A DNA stretch of 64,000 nucleotides from Sulfitobacter sp. SK011 (GTDB taxonomy: Bacteria; Pseudomonadota; Alphaproteobacteria; Rhodobacterales; Rhodobacteraceae), in NCBI RefSeq assembly GCF_003352065.1, contig NZ_CP025803.1:3265574-3329573 (forward strand), in the 5' to 3' direction. Position 1 is the first letter of the stretch, and each line of letters begins with the position of its first letter. Under the pieces are notes generated by a model, which was not told the DNA's origin, did no database searches, and was given only the letters and a program-made list of their open reading frames with translations. The translations under genes and the position numbers were made by a program. Positions 45,410-54,702 of this stretch are shown here, piece after piece.

Positions 45410-46969
45410 TCAAAAGGCGCGCGTGGTCGACCAACCACCCAGCAGTTTGTCAAAAACGGCATTGGCATAAAGACCGTTGGCCAGATGCACGCGCAGCCCT
45501 GCGGCGGCGGGATGATAGGCCCAGAGCGGGAAAAGCGCCTGCGCAATGGCCACCAGTCCAAAGCTGAGCAGTGCCAACACAATCAGCGCCCATTCCAGCG
45601 GGCCGGGCGGCGGGGTCTGTGGCAAGGTGCCCAGCATCAGCCACTCTGCCCCGGTCTGAAGCGCGAAGTAGCCGATTACAGCAGCAACCGAATAGGCAGC
45701 CGTGCGCTGCGTCAGCGCCCAGGGCGCAGCATCAGCCAGACCCTGTGCCACCAGATAAGCCACACCAAAGATCAGGATCGCACCAAGAGCGATGGCCTGC
45801 GGTGATTTTCCGGCCACCCCAAAGACGAAAGCAATGATGGCATATATCGCAAGGGCAATGAGAAAGGCCCGGCCAACTGCGGCCCCGCTCGGGATCGCCA
45901 CTGGCCCCGGGCGCCGGATCGCCGTGACATTCTCAACCGCTGTGCCTGAGGCCAGAAAGGCATGCGCCTTATACAGCGAATGTGCCACGATATGCAGCAG
46001 CGCCAGCGGGAAAAGCGCCAGCCCGCACTGAAACATCATGAACCCCATCTGCGCTACCGTGGACCACGCCAGTGATGTTTTGACTGCGGATTGCGTCAGC
46101 ATGACCAGCCCGCCAAAAAGCGCCGTAAACCCGCCAACCATCACCAGTATTGCCAGCACGCCGGGTGCCAAGAGCATCAGATCGGCGCAGCGGATCAATA
46201 GAAAGCCACCCGCGTTGATGACCCCCGCATGCAGCAGCGCAGAAACAGGTGTTGGCGTTTCCATCACTTCGGTCAGCCAGCCATGCAGCGGGAATTGCGC
46301 GGATTTGACGATCGCAGCAAAGGCAAGCGCGGCAGCGATCCAAATGCTGCCGTCATTGGCCCCTCCGACCTGGGCCGCCGTCATGATCGCGGCAATGTCT
46401 CCTGTCTCATAGGTGCCATAGATCAGGATCACCGCAAGCAACAGTGCCGCATCCCCCAACCGCGCTGACACCCATTTCTTGCGCGCCGCACGTTGCGCCG
46501 CGATCCGGTCAGGATAATGAAGCAGAAGCTTGTGCAAAGACAGACTGGTCGCGACCCAAGCCAGCAGCAACTGTAGGATGTTTCCGGCAATCACCAGCAG
46601 CATCACAGCCGCCAGCGTCGCACAAAGCCATCCTGTAAACGCCCCCTGCCGTGCCTCGCCGTCCATGTAGATCGCCGCATAGCGCACGACGATCCAGCCC
46701 ACGAAAGTCACCAGCAACAATATCACGACGCTGACCGCATCAAGGCGCATGGCAAGGCCCAGACCGGCAATCCCGATCAGCGGGCTGGTCGATGCCCCTC
46801 CAAGAACAAGGGTCAGGCCCGACAGAACAGCAACCGCAATTGCGGCCAGCGCCGCAATTTCAACGTGGCGCAGCATTCGGGCCGGGCGAAATTGCGGGCT
46901 GCGAAAAGAAATGACCGCAGCAACGATCAGGGCGATTGGCGCGAAGAGCGGAAGTGTGGCGATGAACAA
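45410..46969 (-). CDS. dabB: Inorganic carbon transport membrane subunit DabB (NuoL-like)
   Basis: 519 aa, many helices, of the proton-conducting Complex I/Mrp antiporter type: [40 protein letters not shown] (with Lys and His on the conduction path) and [20 protein letters not shown]. The start is read as TTG 46969, preceded by AGGAG at seven bases; the longer upstream frame is unsupported. Membrane partner of DabA. It forms an operon with dabA and faces a LysR. Confidence 0.85.
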   Translation of the reverse strand: MFIATLPLFAPIALIVAAVISFRSPQFRPARMLRHVEIAALAAIAVAVLSGLTLVLGGASTSPLIGIAGLGLAMRLDAVSVVILLLVTFVGWIVVRYAAIYMDGEARQGAFTGWLCATLAAVMLLVIAGNILQLLLAWVATSLSLHKLLLHYPDRIAAQRAARKKWVSARLGDAALLLAVILIYGTYETGDIAAIMTAAQVGGANDGSIWIAAALAFAAIVKSAQFPLHGWLTEVMETPTPVSALLHAGVINAGGFLLIRCADLMLLAPGVLAILVMVGGFTALFGGLVMLTQSAVKTSLAWSTVAQMGFMMFQCGLALFPLALLHIVAHSLYKAHAFLASGTAVENVTAIRRPGPVAIPSGAAVGRAFLIALAIYAIIAFVFGVAGKSPQAIALGAILIFGVAYLVAQGLADAAPWALTQRTAAYSVAAVIGYFALQTGAEWLMLGTLPQTPPPGPLEWALIVLALLSFGLVAIAQALFPLWAYHPAAAGLRVHLANGLYANAVFDKLLGGWSTTRAF

Positions 46970-47076
46970 GGCAGGTCTCCTATCGGCCGGAATTTGGCGC
47001 ACCGGACGGATAGCAGCCTCCAACTATTAATAAAAATTCATTGTTTATTCAAAACCGTTCTGTTTTATGAATGTAT
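46970..47076. promoter_or_regulatory. dabB-LysR divergent control region
   Basis: 107 bp contain an AT-rich patch with inverted AATAAA (47029-47034) and TTTATT (47044-47049), separated by nine bases, plus nearby ATTCA repeats. This is the sort of dyad a LysR regulator would bind between itself and the operon it controls. The exact operator is an inference. Confidence 0.4.
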
Positions 47077-47955
47077 ATGGCCGAATTCAATTATCACCAT
47101 CTGCGGTATTTCTGGGCTGTTGCCCACGACGGGAACCTGACCCGCACAGCAGACCGGCTGAACCTGTCGCAATCCGCTGTTTCCGTTCAGATCAAACAGC
47201 TTGAGGCCCATCTGGGTCATACTCTGTTTGAACGGCGCGGCCGGCAGCTTGTGTTGACCGAAGCCGGGCGCATTGCGCTTGATCATGCCGACACGATCTT
47301 TTCAGCGGGGCGCGAACTGGTCGGGACGTTGCAGGAAAAGGGTCGCATCCGCCAAGCCATCCGGGTCGGCGCGCTTGCAACGCTGTCGCGCAATTTCCAG
47401 ATGGAATTTTTGCGTCCGATATTGAACCGACCTGATGTGGAAATCATCTTGCGGTCCGGGACCAACACGGCCCTGCTGCAAGCGCTTGAAACACTCAACC
47501 TAGATGTCGTCCTCAGCAATCGCCCCCCGTTTCAGGATGCGGTGTCGCCCTTTGTCTCGCACCGTCTGACCGAGCAACCTGTCAGCCTTGTCGGCACGCC
47601 AGGCCGCCTCAAGGGCAAGCTTGACCTGATCGACCTTCTGACCACCCAGCCCATTATACTGCCGACCGCCGACACAGGTATTCGGATCGGATTTGACGCA
47701 TGGATCGAACGGCTTGGCATCCGACCGTTAATTGCGGCAGAGGTCGACGACATGGCGATGATGCGCCTGCTTGCACGCGAAGGCGTGGGGCTAGCCGTTC
47801 TGCCGCCGATTGTTGTGCAGGACGAGTTGAACTCCGGCAGGCTGATCGAAGTGGATCGCCTGCCCGGTATCGGAGAAACCTTTTTCGCGGTGACAATCAC
47901 ACGCCGATTTCCAAACCCGGTGCTGGCGGACTTGCTTGCGGACCGCGACATCTAG
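47077..47955 (+). CDS. LysR-family regulator (NhaR/CbbR-like) next to dabBA
   Basis: 292 aa. FNYHHLRYFWAVAHDGNLTR and LNLSQSAVSVQIKQLEAHLG form the HTH, typical of the NhaR group. The effector half reads IRVGALATLSRNFQMEFLRP and DDMAMMRLLAREGVGLAVLP. It is divergent from dabB by 107 bp, so it probably controls the inorganic-carbon genes in response to CO2, bicarbonate or cations. The first ATG of the frame at 47071 is an alternative start. Confidence 0.8.
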   Translation: MAEFNYHHLRYFWAVAHDGNLTRTADRLNLSQSAVSVQIKQLEAHLGHTLFERRGRQLVLTEAGRIALDHADTIFSAGRELVGTLQEKGRIRQAIRVGALATLSRNFQMEFLRPILNRPDVEIILRSGTNTALLQALETLNLDVVLSNRPPFQDAVSPFVSHRLTEQPVSLVGTPGRLKGKLDLIDLLTTQPIILPTADTGIRIGFDAWIERLGIRPLIAAEVDDMAMMRLLAREGVGLAVLPPIVVQDELNSGRLIEVDRLPGIGETFFAVTITRRFPNPVLADLLADRDI

Positions 47956-48095
47956 GCCGCCTGCACCCCGCCAAACGGGGTCCTGGGCATCGTTAAGATA
48001 TTGTTGCTGACCCACCTGCGCCTCATTGCTCACCCCATTGGACATATGAACACCAATCTGGCAAAGAGGGGTTGCGTTTGACCGCGACGAAACGC

Positions 48096-49412
48096 TCAGC
48101 GTCCCATCAACTCGGGCAGCCAGGTACCAAGCGCAGGCAGCCATACGATCAGGCCGAGTACAAAAAGCTTGATCAGCACGAATGGCGTCACCGCAAAATA
48201 GATGTCGCGCATGCGAATTTCTGGTGGGGCGACGCCGCGCATCACAAAAAGCAGCAGGCCAAAGGGGGGTGTCAGTAGCCCGATCTCCATTGTGAGAAGA
48301 TAAACCACGCCGAGCACAAGTTCGTTGATCCCCATCGCCTGCGCCAACGGCACGAACACAGGCACGGTGACCATCAGCATCGACACCTGATCAATGAAAC
48401 AACCCAGAAAAAGCAAGATGCCGATCATGCCCAGCAGCACCATCAACGGGGTCGGATCAAAGCTGTTTATCGCATTGATCAACCCACTGGTGGCCCCTGA
48501 AAACGACAGCACCTGCGCAAAGGTCTGACTTGCCGCGATGATGAACAGGATCATCACCGAAAGCTTGAGCGTTTCCATCAACGCTCGGCCCAGCTTGGCC
48601 CAACTCAGTGACCGATAGGCCGCGCCGATGGCAAGCGCGGTAAGACTGCCGAGTGCGGCGCTTTCAGTGGGCGTGGCGATCCCCATCAGCAACGATCCGA
48701 TCACAACGAAAAAGAGGATTGTGAGGGGCAGAACATAGATCGCAAAGGGGGTCCATCGTTCCTTCATGCTCATCTGTTCAAGCGTGTCGGGCGGTGCCAC
48801 AGAAGGGTCCAGAATGCTGCGCCCGACAACATATACGACAAACAACACCGCCAGTAGCAAAGCGGGGATAACCCCCGCAATCAACAGCCCCGCAATGGAA
48901 ATCCCTGCCAACGAGCCCACCAGAACGGCCAGCGCTGAAGGCGGGATCAGCATCGCGATCGCACCCGATGCCATGATTGGCCCCATTGCCATGGAGGGAT
49001 GATAGCCCCGTTTCAACATGCCCGGCAGCAGCGTGCTGCCCAGCATTGCGGTATTGGCAATCGTCGACCCGGAAAGTGCTGCAAAGATGGTGCCGCCAAA
49101 GATTGTGACGACTGACATCCGCCCCGGAATGCGCGTCACGACCCGTTCAATTGCGTCAATGGCGCGGTGCGCAACGCCGGTCTGGAACAGGATCTCGCCC
49201 ATCAGGATGAACAGCGGGATCGGTGCCAGTTGGAAATTGGCCACCGATTGCGCGGAATTACGTGCCAGTTGCAGGATGCCGCGCTCGCCACCAAGCACGT
49301 GATATGCGCCGACGGTGGTCACCGCGATAAATGCGAAAGCCACCGGCATGCCCATCAGCAGAAGCACTGCCAAACCACCCAGCATCAACGTCAGAAAGAG
49401 ACCCCAATCCAT
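48096..49412 (-). CDS. dctM: TRAP transporter large permease (DctM)
   Basis: 438 aa, about twelve helices. GMPVAFAFIAVTTVGAYHV, FGGTIFAALSGSTIANTAML, ASGAIAMLIPPSALAVLVGS and the last, MEIGLLTPPFGLLLFVMRGV, are DctM marks. Third TRAP large subunit of the window. Directly follows dctQ (4 bp). Confidence 0.9.
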   Translation of the reverse strand: MDWGLFLTLMLGGLAVLLLMGMPVAFAFIAVTTVGAYHVLGGERGILQLARNSAQSVANFQLAPIPLFILMGEILFQTGVAHRAIDAIERVVTRIPGRMSVVTIFGGTIFAALSGSTIANTAMLGSTLLPGMLKRGYHPSMAMGPIMASGAIAMLIPPSALAVLVGSLAGISIAGLLIAGVIPALLLAVLFVVYVVGRSILDPSVAPPDTLEQMSMKERWTPFAIYVLPLTILFFVVIGSLLMGIATPTESAALGSLTALAIGAAYRSLSWAKLGRALMETLKLSVMILFIIAASQTFAQVLSFSGATSGLINAINSFDPTPLMVLLGMIGILLFLGCFIDQVSMLMVTVPVFVPLAQAMGINELVLGVVYLLTMEIGLLTPPFGLLLFVMRGVAPPEIRMRDIYFAVTPFVLIKLFVLGLIVWLPALGTWLPELMGR

Positions 49413-49416
49413 CCCG

Positions 49417-49911
49417 TTAAAGACCGCTCAGCGCGTGATCAGGGGGGTCGGGGCGCAGCACTTTGCGTACAAAAACGATAACACAAAGCGTCAGCGATAG
49501 AGGCACAAAAGCCAACATCCACCACTCAGGGATCACAAAGGAAGTGCGGATCATCGACCCGCGTGCAGCGGAAGCAAGCACCGCCTGCAATCCGTACCAC
49601 GCAAGAATTGCGGCAGTAATTGCCCCGATAAGATTGGTTGCGCGGCCAAGGGTGGCTTCGCTGCGCGGCGAAAAAGACGCGGACAGCAGGTCAACCTTGA
49701 CGTGCCCATTTCGCAAAAGCACCCAAGGTGCTCCCATGAAGGTGGCAATCATCAGCGCATATTGGATCGCATCAAGTGCTCCGTAGATCACCGGCAAGCC
49801 AAAATTGCGCAGCGCCACATTGATCGCAATCACAACCGCAATTGCCCCCAGAATGCCCGCGGACATTGCCGCGAGCATCCAAAGCAACCGATCAAAAAGC
49901 TGTCCGATCAT
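49417..49911 (-). CDS. dctQ: TRAP transporter small permease (DctQ)
   Basis: 164 aa, four helices. INVALRNFGLPVIYGALDAI and APWVLLRNGHVKVDLLSASF are characteristic of DctQ. It sits between dctP (6 bp) and dctM, all in one operon. Confidence 0.85.
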   Translation of the reverse strand: MIGQLFDRLLWMLAAMSAGILGAIAVVIAINVALRNFGLPVIYGALDAIQYALMIATFMGAPWVLLRNGHVKVDLLSASFSPRSEATLGRATNLIGAITAAILAWYGLQAVLASAARGSMIRTSFVIPEWWMLAFVPLSLTLCVIVFVRKVLRPDPPDHALSGL

Positions 49912-49917
49912 GCCCGG

Positions 49918-50883
49918 TTACTTGGTCAGACAGGCCCGAAGTTCTTGCGCCAGCGGCGGATCAACAGCCTCGACAGCCGCCCAGCCAGCATCACGTGCAG
50001 TGGTCAGCCATTTTTCCGCGTCCGCACCGTCGAGCGTTATTGTCTCAATGCCCGCATCAGCTTGTTTTGCGTATTCGGCAATGTTGATTTCGGCGTTGTT
50101 CGCGTTCAGCGTCTCCATCCACGCCGCGCCTTCCTCAAGCTTGGCACGCTGCGCATCGGTCAGGCTGTTCCAGACGTCGAGGTTGACCAGCAGATTAACA
50201 TCCACGTTGTAAAAACTCGGATCGACGCGGTATTTCGTCTGTTCGTCCCAGCCCAGATCAAGCACCCCTTGCGAGGGCCAGCCATACCCGTCAATCGCCC
50301 CGCGCTCCAGCGCACTGTAAACTTCGCCGGGCGCTGTGCGCACCAGATTGGCCCCAAGTGCCGAAAACATCGCCTGATAAACGGGCGTTGTGCGTATCGT
50401 CAGACCGGTCAGGTCTGGTCCAGTGATCGGTTTGGTCAGATACAGATGAAAGCCCATACCGTCGCCCGCATGGCCAAGGTATTTCACGTTCATCTGTTCC
50501 TGGTGCACGCGATCAATGACGTCATAGCAGCCATTGGCGCGCTGTTCCTGAATGGTGTTTTCGGCAAGATGTATCGCGTCGCCTGTCGGTACAAGGTTGG
50601 GATAAAAGGCCGAGGTGTTATTGGCAATGTCCACCACACCCGACTGGACGGCATTGCCCAACTCAAAAGGCGGCACCGCCTCTGGCCCACCAACAAGCTG
50701 GATCTGCACGACGCCTTTGCCGTTTTCATTGATCCATTCCACAAATGCATTGAATTCGCGGCTGAAGGTTGTCCCCAGATTAAAGGCGGACACGCCGCGC
50801 AGCGTGACTTCCTGTGCCAAAGCTGCGGAATTGAATGTGGCGGTCGCCAGTATGGCGGCGCTGAGCAAGGTCTTGATTTTCAT
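49918..50883 (-). CDS. dctP: TRAP solute-binding protein (DctP)
   Basis: 321 aa. A Sec signal peptide ends SAALAQEV. Body: FNAFVEWINENGKGVVQIQL, GFHLYLTKPITGPDLTGLTI and GLTIRTTPVYQAMFSALGAN are the DctP family. GAIDGYGWPSQGVLDLGW is near the binding cleft. Ligand unknown. First gene of the dctPQM operon. Upstream lies a direct repeat that may be an operator. Confidence 0.85.
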   Translation of the reverse strand: MKIKTLLSAAILATATFNSAALAQEVTLRGVSAFNLGTTFSREFNAFVEWINENGKGVVQIQLVGGPEAVPPFELGNAVQSGVVDIANNTSAFYPNLVPTGDAIHLAENTIQEQRANGCYDVIDRVHQEQMNVKYLGHAGDGMGFHLYLTKPITGPDLTGLTIRTTPVYQAMFSALGANLVRTAPGEVYSALERGAIDGYGWPSQGVLDLGWDEQTKYRVDPSFYNVDVNLLVNLDVWNSLTDAQRAKLEEGAAWMETLNANNAEINIAEYAKQADAGIETITLDGADAEKWLTTARDAGWAAVEAVDPPLAQELRACLTK

Positions 50884-50937
50884 GATGGCCCTCCCGGTAA
50901 GTGTGAAGTCCGGGGCCTGATGGTCCGGCTCCGCTTT

Positions 50938-50957
50938 ATATGTATTTGCATATGTAT
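50938..50957. promoter_or_regulatory. ATATGTAT direct repeat before dctP
   Basis: ATATGTAT occurs at 50938-50945 and 50950-50957, twelve bases apart, 55 bp upstream of dctP, in an otherwise GC-rich gap. It may be an operator for the TRAP operon or part of an AT-rich promoter. No cognate regulator is encoded beside it. Confidence 0.35.
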
Positions 50958-51156
50958 CGTAGCGGTGCCTTGTAGACTAGTCAATTTTCCATACCGTTAA
51001 ATGACTAGACAGGTGCCTGAACACCCATTGCCCGGCCATTGCCTTCCTAAAAGAAAAAGCGTCATGCTGTTTTGCAATCAATGGCCCGACAGGCCGTGCT
51101 ATGTTCGGTCGCCAATCATGTGTCCCTCTTTCGGGGCCAAATCAGGTGTGACATCA

Positions 51157-51786
51157 ATGCAAAAGGCGGTTTTCGTAGCGTTTGGGGGCGTGATTCTTCT
51201 GGGAACAGTCTTCTTGTACCTGGGCGGCATCGACATGCCCGACCCAGAAGAAATGGCCGCTCAGCTTCGTTCTTTGGGTTTCTGGGCACCCGTTGCAGTG
51301 ATTGGCTTGATGATCGTGCATAGTTTTGTTCCCTTCCCGGCAGAGCTGCTGGCCCTGTGCGCCGGTGCCGTATTCGGAACCGTGCTGGGCAGTGCCCTCA
51401 TTTGGGTCGGCGCGATGTTTGGCGCGCTTGCAGCATTTTTTCTATCCCGATGGTTGGGTCAGGAGGCTATCCGAAACTGGATATCGGAGGAGCAGGCTGA
51501 CGCTTTGGACAGCTGGTCTGACGATCGCGGCGCACTTGCATTGCTCATTTGCCGTTTTATTCCGGTCATTGCGTTCAACCTCATCAATTATGCGGCCGGT
51601 TTAACAAGGGTGCGTATCTGGACATTTGTCTGGACGACAGGATTGGGGATCCTGCCATTAACCATACTTTCGGCCTATCTGGGCGCGCAAATGAAAACAC
51701 TGAGCTGGCACGCGATCACACTTCTCGCGGCTGCCTGCATTATCGGTGCTGTTATATTGTCGAAACTTTTGAAAAAGCGCAGCTAG
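51157..51786 (+). CDS. TVP38/TMEM64 (SNARE-associated/VTT domain) membrane protein
   Basis: 209 aa with five to six helices. FVPFPAELLALCAGAVFGTV and GALAAFFLSRWLGQEAIRNW are the VTT fingerprint; ALLICRFIPVIAFNLINYAA and LTRVRIWTFVWTTGLGILPL follow. Members are thought to move or scramble lipids. The long upstream open frame was trimmed to ATG 51157, where the first helix begins. It is divergent from the TRAP operon. Confidence 0.8.
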   Translation: MQKAVFVAFGGVILLGTVFLYLGGIDMPDPEEMAAQLRSLGFWAPVAVIGLMIVHSFVPFPAELLALCAGAVFGTVLGSALIWVGAMFGALAAFFLSRWLGQEAIRNWISEEQADALDSWSDDRGALALLICRFIPVIAFNLINYAAGLTRVRIWTFVWTTGLGILPLTILSAYLGAQMKTLSWHAITLLAAACIIGAVILSKLLKKRS

Positions 51787-52057
51787 ATTGTTCGGTCTTC
51801 AACTTTCAGGCCGCCGCTTGACCTTATTCGTCCACGTCGCCTCAGGTCTTAAATGCCTGCACCAAAGTTTGATTTGGCTGCATTTTCAAAGGCGAGGCGG
51901 ACGAGCCTTAACGCTGAAACATGCGTGTCCCGAATGGTTAGAGGCCCGCCGGTGCCCTCCAACACCGACAGGCCAAGCGTGGGCTAGAAACATTGCCCCG
52001 CTTGTTCAGGCACCGCAATAGCCGCCATATTGTGAGAATAGGGGAACTGACAAGACA
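51787..52057. other. Intergenic, nothing recognised
   Basis: No gene, hairpin or repeat was recognised. Overlapping plus-strand frames lack ribosome sites. Confidence 0.35.
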
Positions 52058-52234
52058 TCACCGAACAAACTGGAACGCGATCAGCGAAGCACATATGACA
52101 ATGAAAGCCGCGGTGAACAAAGCGTGCTTTCGGTCCAGCCGGTCAGCAAGCAATTCTTCGGACGGCTCTTTCAGAATGTGAGCATTAGACGGGTGCCTGT
52201 GATGTGCAGCGCCAGATGTCTGTGCCTTGGTCAT
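52058..52234 (-). CDS. Small tail-anchored membrane protein, 58 aa
   Basis: MTKAQTSGAAHHRHPSNAHI is hydrophilic and His-rich. RKHALFTAAFIVICASLIAF is a single helix at the extreme carboxyl end, preceded by an acidic DRLDR. GGAAG lies about seven bases before the ATG. I know no family. The coding call rests on the start context and the helix only. Confidence 0.45.
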   Translation of the reverse strand: MTKAQTSGAAHHRHPSNAHILKEPSEELLADRLDRKHALFTAAFIVICASLIAFQFVR

Positions 52235-52741
52235 ACAGTCTTCCATTTGCTGCACCCAGATACCAGCCTGGATTTAAAAAAAGGCCGTGCAGGAGGGTCC
52301 CGCACGACCGGTACTCGTTAAAACACTTTTGAGCTACCTGATCCGATCGTGTCAGGACGCAGCCTAAAATCAGTCTGGCTAAAATGTCGTTACTCTTTCT
52401 ATCGTACCGGGAGTCGGTTCTGGAACTGATTGATTTTAATTTCTTTGAAAACGAAAATTCACCAATACAGGATGATTGGTTTACCCTCTTAGCGGGAAAC
52501 TATTATGTGAATTGGTATTCATTGTGCAAGGTCACTCCGCAGTGCCTGCAAAATGTACGGTTTTTATGTATTGTGGTTAGGGAAAACCGACCTAGCTGCG
52601 GCCACACAGAATCAATGAGAGGTATTTCAAGCCCGCTTTGACGCTGCCCCGCGGACGTAGAAAACATGGCAACTGCGCAGGTTCTGAAGAACCATGCAGA
52701 GCAACCAGAATCACCGAATGCCCGCATGACACGCCCGTTTT
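52235..52741. other. AT-richer intergenic region, nothing recognised
   Basis: About 500 bp with lower GC near 52430-52570 than the surroundings. Several short frames cross it without ribosome sites. It may be an old insertion; no ends are visible. Confidence 0.35.
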
Positions 52742-53989
52742 CTATGACCTTCGCGCAAGATCTTTCAGGTCACTTACATGCCTCGACAGCCCGTGAGCCA
52801 ACGGAAAAAGGCAGGCCTGAACAGAATGGTATATGTCGGGTTTCCCCTTGAAGATCGTGCTGGTGACCTGACCGGCGTCATCTATTTCCGGAAACCATCC
52901 ACCGTGTTCATAATCGATGAAATGCGTGCTGGCAAAGGTCCAGAGCCGTCGATACCACTGCTCATCATTCGTCTGTCGCTCCAGCTTGATCAGAGCGGCG
53001 ACCGCGCCAATTGCTTCGGTCACGGGCCACCAGAACCGAGAGGCAATTGCGATGTTCCCCTCAAAATCCAGCGTATAGGCAAAGCCACCATCCATCCGCC
53101 ACGCATCACTTAGGGCTTGTTCAATCAGGTGTCGCGCCCGCACAGGTGCTTCTTGTCCTGAACGGCCTGACAAATCCCAATGCTGAAGCAATAGCCGGCC
53201 AAGTTCGAACGAATGACCCGGTGTCGTTCCGGCAGGACGAAACATGGGGTTGCCAGCGTATGCACGGTCAATTTCCCAGTCCTGAGTATAATGTTCAGGC
53301 AAACGCCACGCTTCGGCAGGTGCGATGCGGGCAGTGAAAAAGTCGAGGATGCGCCCTGCGCGGTTCAAATATACCTCTTGTCCGGTCGCCTCATACGCAG
53401 TCAGCAGCGCTTCGACCGCGTGCATGTTCGCGTTCATGCCCCGGTACGTGGAAAATGGCGTCCAGTCCCTGTTCCATTCATCCTTGAAAAGGCCGACGTC
53501 ATCCTGCCAAAAGTGTTTGTCGAGAATGCCGCTCACATCAGCGATCAACGCATCCGCATCCGGGTGTCCGGCCATTTTTGCACTTGCTGCGGCCAACAAG
53601 ACAAAGACATGCCCATACGCCAATTTGCGGCCATCAACGATTGCATCCCCGTTCAGCGCCCAGAGATAGCCACTGTGGTCTGCATCGCGGTGATGGCTTG
53701 CGAGATAGGCCATGCCGTGATCAACGATCCGGTCCGCCGCTGGATGTCTCCAACTGTTGCCAAGCGCAAAGGAATGCACAAGCCTGGTGGTGGTGTGCAG
53801 TTCTTGTGTGTCATCCGGCAGCGGCCTGCCCGCCGGGTCCAGAGTGAAAAACCCCGGGCCATCCCGCTCGCTGGCCGCGAAAAACGTCAACTGCCGAATG
53901 GCCTCGGCCTTGAGCCAGTTCCGGTGCTCACCATCGTCTAGCCAGAAACCCGGCACCTTTGATGGTCCCGGCGGGTGTTGATGTTTCAT
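52742..53989 (-). CDS. AGE-family sugar epimerase/isomerase
   Basis: 415 aa, an (alpha/alpha)6-barrel enzyme of the N-acylglucosamine 2-epimerase/mannose isomerase/YihS family. DTQELHTTTRLVHSFALG, SGYLWALNGD, RKLAYGHVFVLLAAASA, GMNANMHAVEALLTAYEATG, GHSFELGRLLLQHWDL and RFWWPVTEAIGAV supply the conserved Arg and His residues of the barrel core. It converts a free or acylated sugar; mannose/fructose or sulfoquinovose isomerase are candidates. The start was trimmed to ATG 53989, where AAGG lies upstream. Confidence 0.8.
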   Translation of the reverse strand: MKHQHPPGPSKVPGFWLDDGEHRNWLKAEAIRQLTFFAASERDGPGFFTLDPAGRPLPDDTQELHTTTRLVHSFALGNSWRHPAADRIVDHGMAYLASHHRDADHSGYLWALNGDAIVDGRKLAYGHVFVLLAAASAKMAGHPDADALIADVSGILDKHFWQDDVGLFKDEWNRDWTPFSTYRGMNANMHAVEALLTAYEATGQEVYLNRAGRILDFFTARIAPAEAWRLPEHYTQDWEIDRAYAGNPMFRPAGTTPGHSFELGRLLLQHWDLSGRSGQEAPVRARHLIEQALSDAWRMDGGFAYTLDFEGNIAIASRFWWPVTEAIGAVAALIKLERQTNDEQWYRRLWTFASTHFIDYEHGGWFPEIDDAGQVTSTIFKGKPDIYHSVQACLFPLAHGLSRHVSDLKDLARRS

Positions 53990-54121
53990 CCAATTGCCTT
54001 TCCGATGACGTTCAGCGGCGCAAGATAGCGCGCGGCCCGACCCGGCATGCGCCTGTGCCGCATGCAAGATCGCGGTCGAATCCAATCAGTGCAGATGACA
54101 GATAACTTCAACAGATCCTGC

Positions 54122-54158
54122 CTGCACGAAATCTTTGACCGCAAGCGATTTCGTGCAG
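54122..54158. terminator. Perfect 12-bp hairpin
   Basis: CTGCACGAAATC (54122-54133) and GATTTCGTGCAG (54147-54158) form a perfect stem with a 13-base loop. It lies between the small membrane protein and the AGE gene, both on the minus strand. There is no U tract. It may end the upstream transcript or be an operator for the AGE gene. Confidence 0.45.
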
Positions 54159-54263
54159 CTCCCAAAAACACCCCCGATCAAAGCCGGGGCTGCGGGATAT
54201 CCATCAAAGACAGAAACCAAACTGTAAACTCTTGTGCTGTTTTCGTCCCTAATGCGTCAGGCT

Positions 54264-54461
54264 TTAGGTTTGCGTTGCGCTGTGTTGTGCAGCCACAGCA
54301 ACGGTCAGGAACGTAAGGGGCCAGAAAAGACAGGCAAGAACGCTCAGCGTTGTCAGCATGATGCCGCGTTTACCGGTCTGCTGCTGTTCGTCATACGTCA
54401 TCAAAAGCGCAAAAAGTGCGATCAAAAGATATGCGGCGGTGAGGAATCCAAGTATGAACAT
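54264..54461 (-). CDS. Small two-helix membrane protein, 65 aa
   Basis: MFILGFLTAAYLLIALFALL and GIMLTTLSVLACLFWPLTFL are two helices joined by a polar TYDEQQQTGKR loop. A GGAGG lies ten bases before the ATG. No family is recognised. Confidence 0.5.
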   Translation of the reverse strand: MFILGFLTAAYLLIALFALLMTYDEQQQTGKRGIMLTTLSVLACLFWPLTFLTVAVAAQHSATQT

Positions 54462-54702
54462 TATGTGCGATCCTCCATCAAAAGTGCATCTATGGCGTTA
54501 TTGTTTCTCATGTCCTTACAATAGCGCAGGTAAAGGCCCCGTCGAGCCTGTGCGGCTGTTGTGGCAATAACATGGCGAAATCATGCCAAAATCGCGCATT
54601 GGACCTGTTATTGTCCAATGCATGTGGGTGGGGTCGCAATGAAACCGCTTTGAAGCGCTGCGATAACGATCGGCGACGCGCCTATCTGGCACCCGGCCCC
54701 CT

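Noticed and set aside
47967..47982. ACCCCG/CGGGGT hairpin after the LysR gene
   Set aside because: The stem is only 6 bp and no U run follows, so it is too weak to call a terminator.
49702..51000. 432-aa plus-strand frame
   Set aside because: Antisense shadow of dctP and dctQ, which show the TRAP family sequence.
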